A stretch of DNA of 15,917 nucleotides from an uncultured Lachnospiraceae bacterium. Its GTDB lineage: Bacteria > Bacillota > Clostridia > Lachnospirales > Lachnospiraceae. This document shows, piece after piece, positions 5,247 to 13,388 of the stretch (position 1 is the stretch's first letter; each line of letters starts with the position of its first letter). The translations under genes and the position numbers were made by a program. Under the pieces are notes generated by a model, which saw only the letters and a program-made list of their open reading frames with translations, ran no database searches and was not told where the DNA came from. The DNA lies in assembly GCA_946633495.1 (NCBI GenBank), contig CAMPAX010000031.1:1-15917 (forward strand), in the 5' to 3' direction.

Positions 5247-7361
5247 TTACTGTACAGAGAACAGCAGCTTGCCATAGCTCGGATACGGCCAGTATTTTGC
5301 AGAGGTCAGCATCTCGGCTGCATCCACATAACCACGAAGGGTATTCATGGCCGGAATCAGTTCGTCACGAACTGCAGCGGAGGATTCGAAGATATCGTCC
5401 AGACCATGAAGCTTCTCCAGAACGATCTCCAGCGCCTCAACCGAGGACAGAATGTTATCTGTAAGGTCGGTGAGCTTTTCGATGGTGGAGATCTCATACC
5501 GGCACTTTACATTTACGCTGACAGACTTCATGGAATCCACTGCCCGGGACAGAGTGTAGAGATACTCTTCGATGGCCGGCAGGTAATCCTTCCGCACCAT
5601 ATCCACCATGGTAAGACCTTCAATATTCACGGTCTTCACATAGTTCTCCAGCATGATCTCACAACGGGAATGAATTTCAGCCTCATTGAAAACCTTATGG
5701 CGGATCAGCATATCCATATTCTTCGGATCCAGCAGCTTCGGCATAGCATCTGCCGTGGTCTTCAGATTCGACAGCCCGCGAACTTCGGTGGCTTCCTTCA
5801 CCCACTCATCTCCATAACCATTTCCGTCAAAAAGGATCCTCTGATGTTCGGTGATCACCCGCTTGATCAGGTTATGCAGAACTTCCTCAAAATCATCCTT
5901 GCCTGCCACTTTCTCAAGCTCATCCGCATACTGACGCAGAGACTCTGCAACAGCGGTATTCAGCATGATATTTGCACATGCGATGCTGTTGGAGGAGCCG
6001 AGAGAACGGAACTCGAACTTGTTGCCTGTGAAGGCAAACGGTGATGTCCGGTTACGGTCCGTGGTATCACGGGAGAACCGCGGAAGAACATGAACGCCCA
6101 GCTTCATGATCACCTTCTCCACTCCTTCATACGGCTTATCATCCCGGATCGCATTCAGGATTCCGGACAGCTCTTCGCCCAGGAAGACGGAAATGATAGC
6201 CGGAGGCGCTTCATTTGCGCCGAGACGATGATCATTTCCGGCGGTTGCTACCGACAGACGGAGCAGATCCTGGTAATCATCCACGGCCTGAATGACTGCA
6301 CAGAGGAAGAGCAGGAACTGTGCGTTCTCATAGGGAGTTTCCCCGGGAGAAAGAAGGTTCACGCCGGTATCGGTGGCGATAGACCAGTTGTTGTGCTTAC
6401 CGGAACCATTTACACCTGCAAATGGCTTCTCATGCAGCAGACATACCATGCCATGGCGCTTGGCCACCTTCTGCATGATCTCCATGGTCAGCTGATTGTG
6501 ATCGGTTGCGATATTCGTGGTGGAATAGATCGGTGCCAGCTCGTGCTGCGCCGGAGCCACCTCGTTATGCTCTGTCTTGGCCAGGATGCCCAGCTTCCAG
6601 AGCTCATTGTTCAGATCCTCCATGTATGCGGTCACTCTCGGCTTGATCACACCGAAGTAATGATCATCCATTTCCTGCCCCTTCGGCGGTCTGCAGCCGA
6701 ACAGGGTCCGTCCTGTGTACACCAGATCCGTGCGCTGGCTGTACAGCTTCTGGTCGATGAGGAAATACTCCTGCTCCGGTCCGACACTGGTGGAGACATG
6801 CTTTACATCTTCATTTCCGAAAAGCTTCAGCACCCGCAGCGCTTCACGGTTGATGGCCTGCATGGAACGAAGCAGCGGTGTCTTCTTGTCCAGCGCCTCT
6901 CCCGAATAAGAACAGAACGCTGTGGGGATGCACAGGGTATGATCCTTGATAAATGCATAGGATGTGGGATCCCATGCGGTATAACCTCTCGCTTCAAATG
7001 TCGCACGAAGGCCGCCGGAGGGGAAGGAGGATGCGTCCGGCTCGCCCTTGATCAGTTCCTTGCCGGAGAATTCCATCAGTACCCCGCCATCCCTGGTCGG
7101 CTCGATAAAGCTATCATGCTTTTCGGCTGTCACACCGGTAAGAGGCTGGAACCAGTGCGTGAAATGAGTTGCGCCATGTTCTACAGCCCACTCCTTCATC
7201 TCTTCCGCCACTGCCTCAGCCACCTTCTCATCCAGGCGGACATTCTCGTCTATGGTCTTCCGAAGAGAAGCATAAACCTCTTTCGAAAGCCGTGCACGCA
7301 TCTCACGGTCATCAAAGACCAGAGAGCCAAAGAGCTCGGGTACATTTATCTTTTCCATCAT
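5247..7361 (-). CDS. glnN: Glutamine synthetase type III, copy 1
   Basis: ATP-dependent ligation of ammonium to glutamate, giving glutamine; type III enzymes are large (about 700 aa) cytoplasmic dodecamers. The 704-aa product has the N-terminal NVPELFGSLVFDD block and the family motifs VGPEQEYFLID (193-203), KTEHNEVAPAQHE (262-274, metal/glutamate site), GVNGSGKHNNWS (316-327), NDHRLGANEAPPAI (376-389) and RTSPFAFTGNKFEFR (438-452); the C-terminus ends in SYGKLLFSVQ. ATG at 7361 or the next codon at 7358 is the start; an AGGAGGAG site precedes both. It lies 75 bp downstream of amtB-PII, separated only by a palindrome, and is closed by the terminator at 5153-5191, so ammonium uptake and assimilation are co-transcribed. 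A close paralogue lies at 11277-13388. Confidence 0.97.
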   Translation of the reverse strand: MMEKINVPELFGSLVFDDREMRARLSKEVYASLRKTIDENVRLDEKVAEAVAEEMKEWAVEHGATHFTHWFQPLTGVTAEKHDSFIEPTRDGGVLMEFSGKELIKGEPDASSFPSGGLRATFEARGYTAWDPTSYAFIKDHTLCIPTAFCSYSGEALDKKTPLLRSMQAINREALRVLKLFGNEDVKHVSTSVGPEQEYFLIDQKLYSQRTDLVYTGRTLFGCRPPKGQEMDDHYFGVIKPRVTAYMEDLNNELWKLGILAKTEHNEVAPAQHELAPIYSTTNIATDHNQLTMEIMQKVAKRHGMVCLLHEKPFAGVNGSGKHNNWSIATDTGVNLLSPGETPYENAQFLLFLCAVIQAVDDYQDLLRLSVATAGNDHRLGANEAPPAIISVFLGEELSGILNAIRDDKPYEGVEKVIMKLGVHVLPRFSRDTTDRNRTSPFAFTGNKFEFRSLGSSNSIACANIMLNTAVAESLRQYADELEKVAGKDDFEEVLHNLIKRVITEHQRILFDGNGYGDEWVKEATEVRGLSNLKTTADAMPKLLDPKNMDMLIRHKVFNEAEIHSRCEIMLENYVKTVNIEGLTMVDMVRKDYLPAIEEYLYTLSRAVDSMKSVSVNVKCRYEISTIEKLTDLTDNILSSVEALEIVLEKLHGLDDIFESSAAVRDELIPAMNTLRGYVDAAEMLTSAKYWPYPSYGKLLFSVQ

Positions 7362-7391
7362 TTTCTCCTCCTCTGATTTCTTAAAACGATT

Positions 7392-7424
7392 GGGGACGGT
7401 TCCGGGACGCCCGGAACCGTCCCC
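7392..7424. repeat. Perfect 15-bp-stem palindrome between amtB and glnN
   Basis: GGGGACGGTTCCGGG (7392-7406), ACG loop, CCCGGAACCGTCCCC (7410-7424), with a perfect GC-rich stem. It has no T-run on either side, so it is a poor terminator. The GGGGACGGTTCC core is a recurrent REP-like motif in many Firmicutes. In the amtB-glnN mRNA it could stabilise the 3' end of the amtB segment or give differential expression. Confidence 0.7.
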
Positions 7425-7436
7425 GATCGTTACATA

Positions 7437-9197
7437 TTATTCTACGTCTTGAAGAGCATCATAGTTCTCTTCACCGGTTCTGATCTTAACAACCCGGCTT
7501 ACCGGATATACGAAGATCTTGCCGTCGCCGATCTTGCCGGTATAGAGGGTTCTCTTGGCGGTCTCGATCACGCTGTCAACGGGGATTCCGCTTACTACCA
7601 CTTCCAGTTTGATCTTCGGAAGTAAGGTCATATCCATCTCAACTCCACGGTACATTTCTCCGGCACCCTTCTGGATTCCGCAGCCGCTGACCTGCGTTAC
7701 CGTAATACCTGTGACACCCAGCTCATTCAGGGCACGTTTGATCTTATCGTACCTTGACAGCTTGGTAATGATGACTACCTTGTTGATTCCGGTATCGGGA
7801 ATGGTTCCCGCCATGGCCGCTGCCACATTTTCTACCGGAACTGCTGCATTTTTCTTTGCCTCACTGGCCTTGTCGTAATTCGCCTCACCCAGGTTGGTGT
7901 TCTCATTTTCACTCATCATTGCACTGGACATATCCACGATACTGAAACCGGAGTATGCAGATACAAGACCATGCTCTGTAAGGTCCAGACCTTCCAGCTC
8001 TTCTTCCTCGGATACCCGAAGACCGAAGATCTTTTTGATGATCGCAAATACGATGATCATGCAGATGGCTGCCCAGGCTGCCACTGCTGCGAAACCAAGA
8101 AGCTGCTTTCCGAGAAGCTCAACACCGCCGCCGTAGAAAAGACCTGAAAGTTCTGTATTTCCGGGAGCCGTTGTGGTTGCAAAAAGTCCAACTGCGATGG
8201 TTCCCCAGATACCGTTCATCATGTGAACCGCGCATGCACCGACGGGATCATCGATATGAAGCTTGTAATCCAGAAGCCATACACCGAAGATTACGAGGAC
8301 TCCGGCAACTGCGCCGATCACGCTTGCTCCAAGAGCATCTGTTACATCGCAGGGAGCCGTGATGGCTACCAGACCAGCCAGGGAAGCATTCAGACACATG
8401 GACACATCCGGTTTGCCGTAGTGGATCCATGTGAAGATCATGCAGACAACGGTTGCTACCGACGGAGCGATGGTTGTTGTTACAAATACCGATGCAAGCT
8501 GATCCGTGGATGTGCAGGCTGCGCCGTTGAAGCCGTACCAGCCAAGCCAGAGGATGAAGACACCCAGAGCGCCGATCACCAGATTGTGCCCCGGAAATGC
8601 ATTGACCTTGATCACCTTTCCGTTCTCGTCCCGCTCGAACTTACCGATCCGGGGGCCTACCATCTTTGCGCCGACAAATGCTGCGATACCACCTACCATG
8701 TGGATCGCACAGGATCCTGCAAAATCATGGAAGCCAAGCTGTGCCAGCCAGCCGCCGCCCCAGATCCAGTGTGCCTCGATGGGGTAGATCAATGCGGAAA
8801 TGATTGCCGAATATACACAATAACTGAGGAACTTTGTCCGTTCTGCCATGGCACCGGATACGATGGTCGCGGTGGTTGCACAGAACACAAGGTTGAAAAT
8901 GAAGTTCGACCAGTCGAAATTCTCGTAGCTTGTAAAGATATCGAAACCGGGTTTACCGATCAGACCTACCAGATCCTCTCCCAACAACAGCCCGAATCCG
9001 ATCAGGATAAATACGACACATCCGATACAGAAGTCCATCAGGTTCTTCATCAGGATGTTGCCCGCATTCTTCGCTCTTGCGAATCCGGATTCCACCATGG
9101 CGAATCCGGCCTGCATCCAGAACACCAACGCGGCTCCGATCAGGAACCATACCGCGAAGAGTTCCCCATTCACGTTACTCATGATCTCATCTAACAT
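7437..9197 (-). CDS. amtB: Ammonium channel (AmtB) with fused C-terminal PII signalling domain
   Basis: About 586 aa. Residues 1-395 form an Amt channel (about 11 membrane helices) with the twin pore histidines in GSCAIHMVGG (His166) and GACAVHMMNG (His325), and the usual cytoplasmic tail GLRVSEEEELEGLD. After a linker (about 425-470) comes a full PII domain: NKVVIITKLSRYDKIKRALN, GITVTQVSGCGIQKG, a T-loop with MYRGVEMDM, and TGKIGDGKIFV...KIRTGEE. Compared with E. coli GlnB, Tyr46 is kept but the uridylylated Tyr51 position is Met, so control is probably by ATP/ADP/2-oxoglutarate binding only. The fusion places the channel's own gate in cis. ATG at 9197 is chosen because AGAGGTG lies about 6 nt upstream; the GTG at 9206 lies within that site. 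First gene of the operon with glnN. Known elsewhere in Clostridia as a domain fusion. Confidence 0.96.
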   Translation of the reverse strand: MLDEIMSNVNGELFAVWFLIGAALVFWMQAGFAMVESGFARAKNAGNILMKNLMDFCIGCVVFILIGFGLLLGEDLVGLIGKPGFDIFTSYENFDWSNFIFNLVFCATTATIVSGAMAERTKFLSYCVYSAIISALIYPIEAHWIWGGGWLAQLGFHDFAGSCAIHMVGGIAAFVGAKMVGPRIGKFERDENGKVIKVNAFPGHNLVIGALGVFILWLGWYGFNGAACTSTDQLASVFVTTTIAPSVATVVCMIFTWIHYGKPDVSMCLNASLAGLVAITAPCDVTDALGASVIGAVAGVLVIFGVWLLDYKLHIDDPVGACAVHMMNGIWGTIAVGLFATTTAPGNTELSGLFYGGGVELLGKQLLGFAAVAAWAAICMIIVFAIIKKIFGLRVSEEEELEGLDLTEHGLVSAYSGFSIVDMSSAMMSENENTNLGEANYDKASEAKKNAAVPVENVAAAMAGTIPDTGINKVVIITKLSRYDKIKRALNELGVTGITVTQVSGCGIQKGAGEMYRGVEMDMTLLPKIKLEVVVSGIPVDSVIETAKRTLYTGKIGDGKIFVYPVSRVVKIRTGEENYDALQDVE

Positions 9198-9522
9198 AGT
9201 GTTCACCTCTCATCCAGGTAATTTGTGTCCTCTTTCGTAACTGAGCTGACGCCTTCTAAAGTGATCCAGGCCATCTTCGTTACGATCTGACAATTTCTTT
9301 TGCTTCTGCAATACGCATGTTCCGGTTCGGCTTGCTTTTCCGTTCCACCTTCCCTGGTGTTCGGTTCAGGCAAAGCGCTGAATCCTTTAGAACTCTGCAT
9401 TCCTGACGCAGACCGGATGAGAGGTGCGGTGCCGGCGAACGCTCCGTATTTCCGGTTCTGCGAAACGCCATTGCATCGCTTAAATTATTCCGACGGGTGA
9501 TCCGACATCCGCCGGGAAATAG
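9198..9522 (-). other. Long, gene-free 5' leader of amtB
   Basis: About 325 nt of transcribed leader between the promoter-proximal terminator and the amtB start. No credible gene. Several short hairpins are visible on the minus strand, for example CACC-AGGGAA-GGTG (9359-9346) flanked by CCG/CGG, and TTCAG/CTGAA just upstream of it. No recognised riboswitch was matched. The 5' segment contains GC-rich CCGGCGGATGTCGG. No second convincing promoter was found, so read-through of the early terminator appears necessary for expression. Confidence 0.5.
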
Positions 9523-9554
9523 AAAAAAGCGCCTTGGAATTACTTCCAAGACGC
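9523..9554 (-). terminator. Promoter-proximal intrinsic terminator / attenuator of amtB-glnN
   Basis: On the minus strand GCGTCTTGGAA (9554-9544), GTAA loop, TTCCAAGGCGC (9539-9529), one G-U wobble, then TTTTTT (9528-9523). The stem begins only about 14 nt after the predicted transcription start (near 9568). Either most transcripts end as a roughly 45-nt RNA, or an antitermination event controls the operon. Confidence 0.85.
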
Positions 9555-9574
9555 CCTTGCCTTTTATGCTGTGA

Positions 9575-9603
9575 ATTATACGACGATGTTTTTTATTTGT
9601 CAA
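9575..9603 (-). promoter_or_regulatory. Consensus promoter of the amtB-glnN operon
   Basis: On the minus strand TTGACA (9603-9598), a 17-nt spacer, and TATAAT (9580-9575): a full consensus sigma-A promoter with an A/T-rich stretch upstream (9604-9650). Start expected near 9568. The region from 9604 to 9704, up to the MBL gene stop, is A/T-rich and otherwise empty. Confidence 0.92.
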
Positions 9604-9704
9604 TCCTCTTTTTTTTCAATTTGAAAAATTTTTTCAGATCCGAAATACGCAGAAAAACCCTTGAGCAGCGCAGGCAAAGCATGCCCCATCTCACAGGCCG
9701 TCTT

Positions 9705-10538
9705 CTACCTTCCCTTGATCTCGATCCGGTCCAGGATCCCCTGCACGCCCACATTTCTGTGGGTCAGGTACATCCGGTTCACATCCTCGATGAACACAGG
9801 GTCCGCCCCTGTCTTCTTCCGGATCCGTTCCATGGAACAGCCCTTGTCTATATACTTCATGATCCGTGAAACCAGAAGATACAGGTCCTTCCTGTCTCCG
9901 CCGTCATCTCCGGCGGACCCTCCGTCATCCTCCTGCCCCTTCGGCGTGTCCTCATCCCGGAGCACCGCCGTCTTCGCGTGTCCGTAGAACACCCGCTTCG
10001 GCTTCCTTGCCAAAAGGCGGTTCCAGCTCTCTTCGATCTCTGTCCCTGCATGGAGTTCCAGTTCATAGAGCGGATTCAGGTCACCGACAAAGAGATCACC
10101 ATCATCCAGCCAGAGCGAGATACTGTCATCACTGTGCCCGGGGGTATGAAGGATCTCCCCGGAAAGTCCCAGGGACGCCAGAAATTCCCGGCTTTCCGAA
10201 AGCGAGATCACCCGTACATTCTCATCCAGGATCGGCCGGAAACCGGTCTTCCCGTCCCTGCCAAGGATCGCATCCGAACTGTGAAGGAACGGTACCTGCA
10301 GATCAACTGCCACGATCCTCGGTCCCAGATCCGCAATCTCCTCAGCGATCCCCATATGATCCGGATGGAAATGGGACACCAGGATGTAATCGATCTCCTG
10401 TACTTTCCGTCCCTTCTCGCCCATTTCCCTGCAGAAAGCAGAGAATGTCCCGGCCCATCCGGTATCAAAGAGGATCGTCCCTTTCGCACCGTCGATCAGG
10501 TATGTATGTGTTGTTGTGTATGATAATTCCGTAACCAT
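9705..10538 (-). CDS. Metallo-beta-lactamase-fold hydrolase with C-terminal extension
   Basis: 277 aa, cytoplasmic. MBL-fold metal ligands are complete: HFHPDH at 56-61, His135 in HTPGHSDDS, Asp153 in LFVGDL and His187 in FYGHAK. This is the general hydrolase pattern (glyoxalase II/quorum lactonase-like); the substrate cannot be told. After the fold, a Gly/Asp-rich linker (about 200-216) leads to a helical tail (about 218-277) with a possible winged-helix look (MKYIDKGCSMERIRKKTG). No Shine-Dalgarno site precedes ATG 10538, but a good promoter ends 6 nt upstream, so the mRNA is probably leaderless. Upstream is a GNAT gene on the same strand; downstream comes the amtB promoter. Any nitrogen-metabolism link is by position only. 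Confidence 0.9.
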   Translation of the reverse strand: MVTELSYTTTHTYLIDGAKGTILFDTGWAGTFSAFCREMGEKGRKVQEIDYILVSHFHPDHMGIAEEIADLGPRIVAVDLQVPFLHSSDAILGRDGKTGFRPILDENVRVISLSESREFLASLGLSGEILHTPGHSDDSISLWLDDGDLFVGDLNPLYELELHAGTEIEESWNRLLARKPKRVFYGHAKTAVLRDEDTPKGQEDDGGSAGDDGGDRKDLYLLVSRIMKYIDKGCSMERIRKKTGADPVFIEDVNRMYLTHRNVGVQGILDRIEIKGR

Positions 10539-10544
10539 GGTTCT

Positions 10545-10573
10545 ATCATACAGCGAAATGAACCCGGTGGCAA
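10545..10573 (-). promoter_or_regulatory. Promoter giving a leaderless mRNA for the MBL-fold gene
   Basis: On the minus strand TTGCCA (10573-10568), a 17-nt spacer and TATGAT (10550-10545). Six bases later is the ATG at 10538, the expected transcription start. The -35 lies in the loop of an AACCC/GGGTT dyad (10561-10580). Confidence 0.65.
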
Positions 10574-10621
10574 CGGGGTTACGTCATTTACTTTTAAGCG
10601 CTCTTTTTCAATTCCCGGCTA

Positions 10622-11101
10622 TCAGGAATTGTTAAGAATTTCCTCCATTCCAATCTTCTGCGGTTTCAGCCCAAGCGTCTCATAAAACTTCCGGGCACCG
10701 GGATTGCATTCCCAGACATTCAGAGTGATATTATAGAATCCTTGTTCCTTTGCATATGCTTTCACATGATCATAAAGCGCCCGTCCGACGCCCTGTCCTC
10801 TTGCCGCTTCGTCCACACAGATGTCGTCAATATAAAGCGTCTTCACGTCCGTCAGGACCGAATCGCCCAACACCTGTTTATGGATGCAGAAAGCATGCCC
10901 CTGAACGATCCCGTCATCTCCGGTCCAGACGAAGACCGGCGTTGTATCACAGCCGACGATCTCCCTTAGCTGCTCTGCATTATACTTTGTAGCCGGGCCC
11001 TTGAAGATATCCGGTCTTCCCAGGTGATGGACCATATCCACCTGAAGAAGGAGCTCCAGGATCCTGGGTATATCCGATATTACCGCTCTTCTGACCGTCA
11101 T
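10622..11101 (-). CDS. GNAT-family N-acetyltransferase
   Basis: About 159 aa acetyl-CoA-dependent N-acetyltransferase, cytoplasmic, substrate unknown. It opens TVRRAVISDIPRILELL, the typical GNAT beginning. The acetyl-CoA-binding motif A is LYIDDICVDEAARGQGVGRAL with the Q/RxxGxG/A signature at ARGQGVGRAL, followed by AKEQGFYNITLNVWECNPGARKFYETLGL, the motif B end. ATG at 11101 is chosen because GGAGG sits 5 nt in front; the frame could open at a TTG at 11119 but the ribosome binding site would then lie inside the gene. It stands alone between the tandem repeat after glnN copy 2 and the MBL gene. Confidence 0.93.
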   Translation of the reverse strand: MTVRRAVISDIPRILELLLQVDMVHHLGRPDIFKGPATKYNAEQLREIVGCDTTPVFVWTGDDGIVQGHAFCIHKQVLGDSVLTDVKTLYIDDICVDEAARGQGVGRALYDHVKAYAKEQGFYNITLNVWECNPGARKFYETLGLKPQKIGMEEILNNS

Positions 11102-11152
11102 TCTCCCCTCCAAAGCCAAATAAAAGGTGATCCTTATACCTCTCTTAACCGC

Positions 11153-11262
11153 TGCCGAAACCGGGGCGTACGAAATCTCTTAATTCGCCGGAGCAATGTC
11201 TTGCCGATACCGGGCTTTCGAAATCTCTTACTTCGCCGAAACGACGATTTGCCGAAACCGGC
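11153..11262. repeat. 48-bp tandem direct repeat, about 2.3 copies
   Basis: Units start at 11153 (CTGCCGAAACCGG), 11201 (TTGCCGATACCGG) and 11249 (TTGCCGAAACCGG). Each of the first two continues through CGAAATCTCTTA and TTCGCCG, exactly 48 bp apart; the third is cut after about 13 bp. It lies between the glnN copy 2 stop (11277) and the GNAT gene. No gene or T-run terminator is present there. Confidence 0.85.
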
Positions 11263-11276
11263 CTCACGCAGGGTTC

Positions 11277-13388
11277 TTACTGCACGGAAAACAGCAGCTT
11301 GCCATAGCTCGGATACGGCCAGTACTTCGCGGAGGTCAGCATTTCCGCTGCATCCACATATCCCCGGAGCGTGCTCATGCAGGGAAGAACCGAGTCCCGT
11401 ACATGGGCGGAGCTGTCGAAGACATTCCCGCAGGCTTTCAGCTTTTCCAAAGCCTCTTCGAGCGCCTCCACGGAGGTCAGGATATTGTCCGTAAGATCCG
11501 TCAGCTTCTCAATGGTGGAGATCTCGTAACGGCACTTCAGGTTCTCACTGACGGACTTCATGGAATCCACGGCCCGGGCCAGTGTGTAGAGATACTCCTC
11601 AATGGCCGGGAGGTAATCCTTCCGAACCATATCTACCATGGTAAGTCCCTCGATATTTACAGTCTTTACATAATTCTCCAGCATGATCTCGCAGCGGGAA
11701 TGTACCTCTGCTTCACTGAAGACCTTGTTGCGGATCAGCATTTCCACATTCTTCGGATCCAGCAGCTTCGGCATGGCGTCTGCCGTAGTGGGCAGGTTGG
11801 AAAGGCCGCGCACCTCCGTCGCTTCCTTCACCCACTCCTCACCGTAACCGTCCCCGTCGAAGAGGATCCGCTCATGCTCGGTGATCACACGCTTGATCAG
11901 GTTATGGAGTGTCTCCTGGAAGGATTCCGTGCCTGCCACAGGTTCCAGTTCATCCGCATACTGGCGGAGGCTTTCCGCAACCGCAGCATTCAGCATGATG
12001 TTCGCACAGGCGATACTGTTGGAAGAACCGAGGGAACGGAATTCAAATTTATTTCCTGTAAAAGCAAATGGCGACGTGCGGTTCCGGTCCGTGGTATCAC
12101 GGAAGAACCGGGGCAGCGCATGCACGCCCAGCTTCATCTGAACCTTCTCCACGCCCTCATAAGGTGTGTCGTTCTCGATGGCGTTCAGGATTCCGGTCAG
12201 TTCGTCTCCCAGGAACACGGAAATGATGGCCGGCGGTGCTTCATTTGCGCCAAGTCGGTGATCGTTGCCCGCGGTTGCCACGGAAAGGCGGAGCAGATCC
12301 TGATAATCATCCACGGCCTGGATCACGGCGCAGAGAAACAGCAGGAACTGTGCATTCTCGTAGGGTGTCTCCCCGGGGGAGAACAGATTCACGCCGGTAT
12401 CCGTAGATACTGACCAGTTGTTATGCTTGCCGGAGCCATTCACGCCGGCAAAAGGCTTCTCATGCAGAAGGCAGACCATGCCATGGCGCTTTGCCACCTT
12501 TTGGATGATCTCCATGGTCAGCTGATTGTGATCTGCTGCGATATTTGTCGTTGTATAAATGGGGGCCAGCTCATGCTGTGCCGGCGCCACCTCGTTATGT
12601 TCCGTCTTTGCAAGGATCCCCAGCTTCCAGAGCTCCCGGTCCAGATCTTCCATAAACTCGGCTACCCGTGGCTTGATGACGCCATAATAATGATCGTCCA
12701 TCTCCTGCCCCTTCGGCGGGCGGCAGCCGAACAGCGTCCGTCCGGTATAAACCAGATCCGTCCGCTGATTGAAAAGCTTCTGATCGATCAGGAAATACTC
12801 CTGCTCGGGTCCGACGCTGGTATTTACATGATTTACATCTTCATTTCCGAAGAGACGAAGCACCCGCATGGCCTGACGGTTGATGGCCTGCATGGAGCGA
12901 AGCAGCGGTGTCTTCTTATCCAGGGCTTCGCCGGAATAAGAACAGAACGCCGTAGGAATGCAAAGTGTATGATCCTTGATAAATGCATAGGATGTCGGGT
13001 CCCACGCGGTATAGCCGCGCGCCTCGAAGGTTGCCCGAAGACCGCCTGACGGGAAGGAGGATGCATCCGATTCTCCTTTGATCAGCTCCTTGCCTGAGAA
13101 TTCCATAAGCACGCCGCCGTCCTTTGTGGGCTCGATGAAGCTGTCGTGCTTTTCGGCCGTCACGCCGGTCAGAGGCTGAAACCAATGAGTGAAATGGGTC
13201 GCGCCCTTCTCCAGCGCCCAGTCCCGCATCTCCTTTGCCACGGCCTCTGCCACCTTGTCATCCAGACGAACATTTTCATCGATGGTCCGCTTCAGGGACG
13301 CATACACATCCTCCGACAGACGCGCGCGCATCTCACGGTCATCAAAAACCATGGAGCCGAAAAGCTCCGGTATCTTTACATTTTCCAT
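11277..13388 (-). CDS. glnN: Glutamine synthetase type III, copy 2
   Basis: 703 aa, same reaction and motifs as the copy at 5247-7361: VGPEQEYFLID, KTEHNEVAPAQHE, GVNGSGKHNNWS, NDHRLGANEAPPAI and RTSPFAFTGNKFEFR are all intact, so both copies look active. The two proteins are very similar throughout; differences cluster in surface stretches such as the segment after SVEALE near the C-terminus (ALEKLKACGNVFDSSAHV here). ATG at 13388 is chosen because ACGGAG lies about 6 nt upstream; the frame opens at 13406, where the extra residues MKTEMY include that site. It has its own promoter (13505-13533) and no linked amtB, so it is probably expressed separately. No clear intrinsic terminator follows; a tandem repeat does. 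Confidence 0.97.
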   Translation of the reverse strand: MENVKIPELFGSMVFDDREMRARLSEDVYASLKRTIDENVRLDDKVAEAVAKEMRDWALEKGATHFTHWFQPLTGVTAEKHDSFIEPTKDGGVLMEFSGKELIKGESDASSFPSGGLRATFEARGYTAWDPTSYAFIKDHTLCIPTAFCSYSGEALDKKTPLLRSMQAINRQAMRVLRLFGNEDVNHVNTSVGPEQEYFLIDQKLFNQRTDLVYTGRTLFGCRPPKGQEMDDHYYGVIKPRVAEFMEDLDRELWKLGILAKTEHNEVAPAQHELAPIYTTTNIAADHNQLTMEIIQKVAKRHGMVCLLHEKPFAGVNGSGKHNNWSVSTDTGVNLFSPGETPYENAQFLLFLCAVIQAVDDYQDLLRLSVATAGNDHRLGANEAPPAIISVFLGDELTGILNAIENDTPYEGVEKVQMKLGVHALPRFFRDTTDRNRTSPFAFTGNKFEFRSLGSSNSIACANIMLNAAVAESLRQYADELEPVAGTESFQETLHNLIKRVITEHERILFDGDGYGEEWVKEATEVRGLSNLPTTADAMPKLLDPKNVEMLIRNKVFSEAEVHSRCEIMLENYVKTVNIEGLTMVDMVRKDYLPAIEEYLYTLARAVDSMKSVSENLKCRYEISTIEKLTDLTDNILTSVEALEEALEKLKACGNVFDSSAHVRDSVLPCMSTLRGYVDAAEMLTSAKYWPYPSYGKLLFSVQ

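Noticed and set aside
4740..6044. Long plus-strand open frames opposite the sigma-like gene and glnN copy 1 (also 6090-7376, 11196-12413 and 8223-9194)
   Set aside because: They lie exactly opposite genes with clear family motifs, have no ribosome binding sites, and their translations are rich in His, Arg and Cys without any recognisable domain. They are shadows of codon bias.
9335..9360. T-box-like AGGTGGAAC on the minus strand of the amtB leader
   Set aside because: The conserved GGUGGNACCGCG core is not complete and there is no specifier loop or downstream terminator.
9340..9364. Hairpin with hexaloop AGGGAA (A1, G4), like one half of an ANTAR-protein target
   Set aside because: ANTAR targets need two such hairpins close together next to a terminator. 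No partner hairpin or downstream terminator was found, and the only terminator is upstream.
9280..9603. 107-codon minus-strand frame across the amtB leader
   Set aside because: Its start lies in the -35 promoter region, upstream of the expected transcription start, and it runs through the terminator hairpin; no ribosome binding site.
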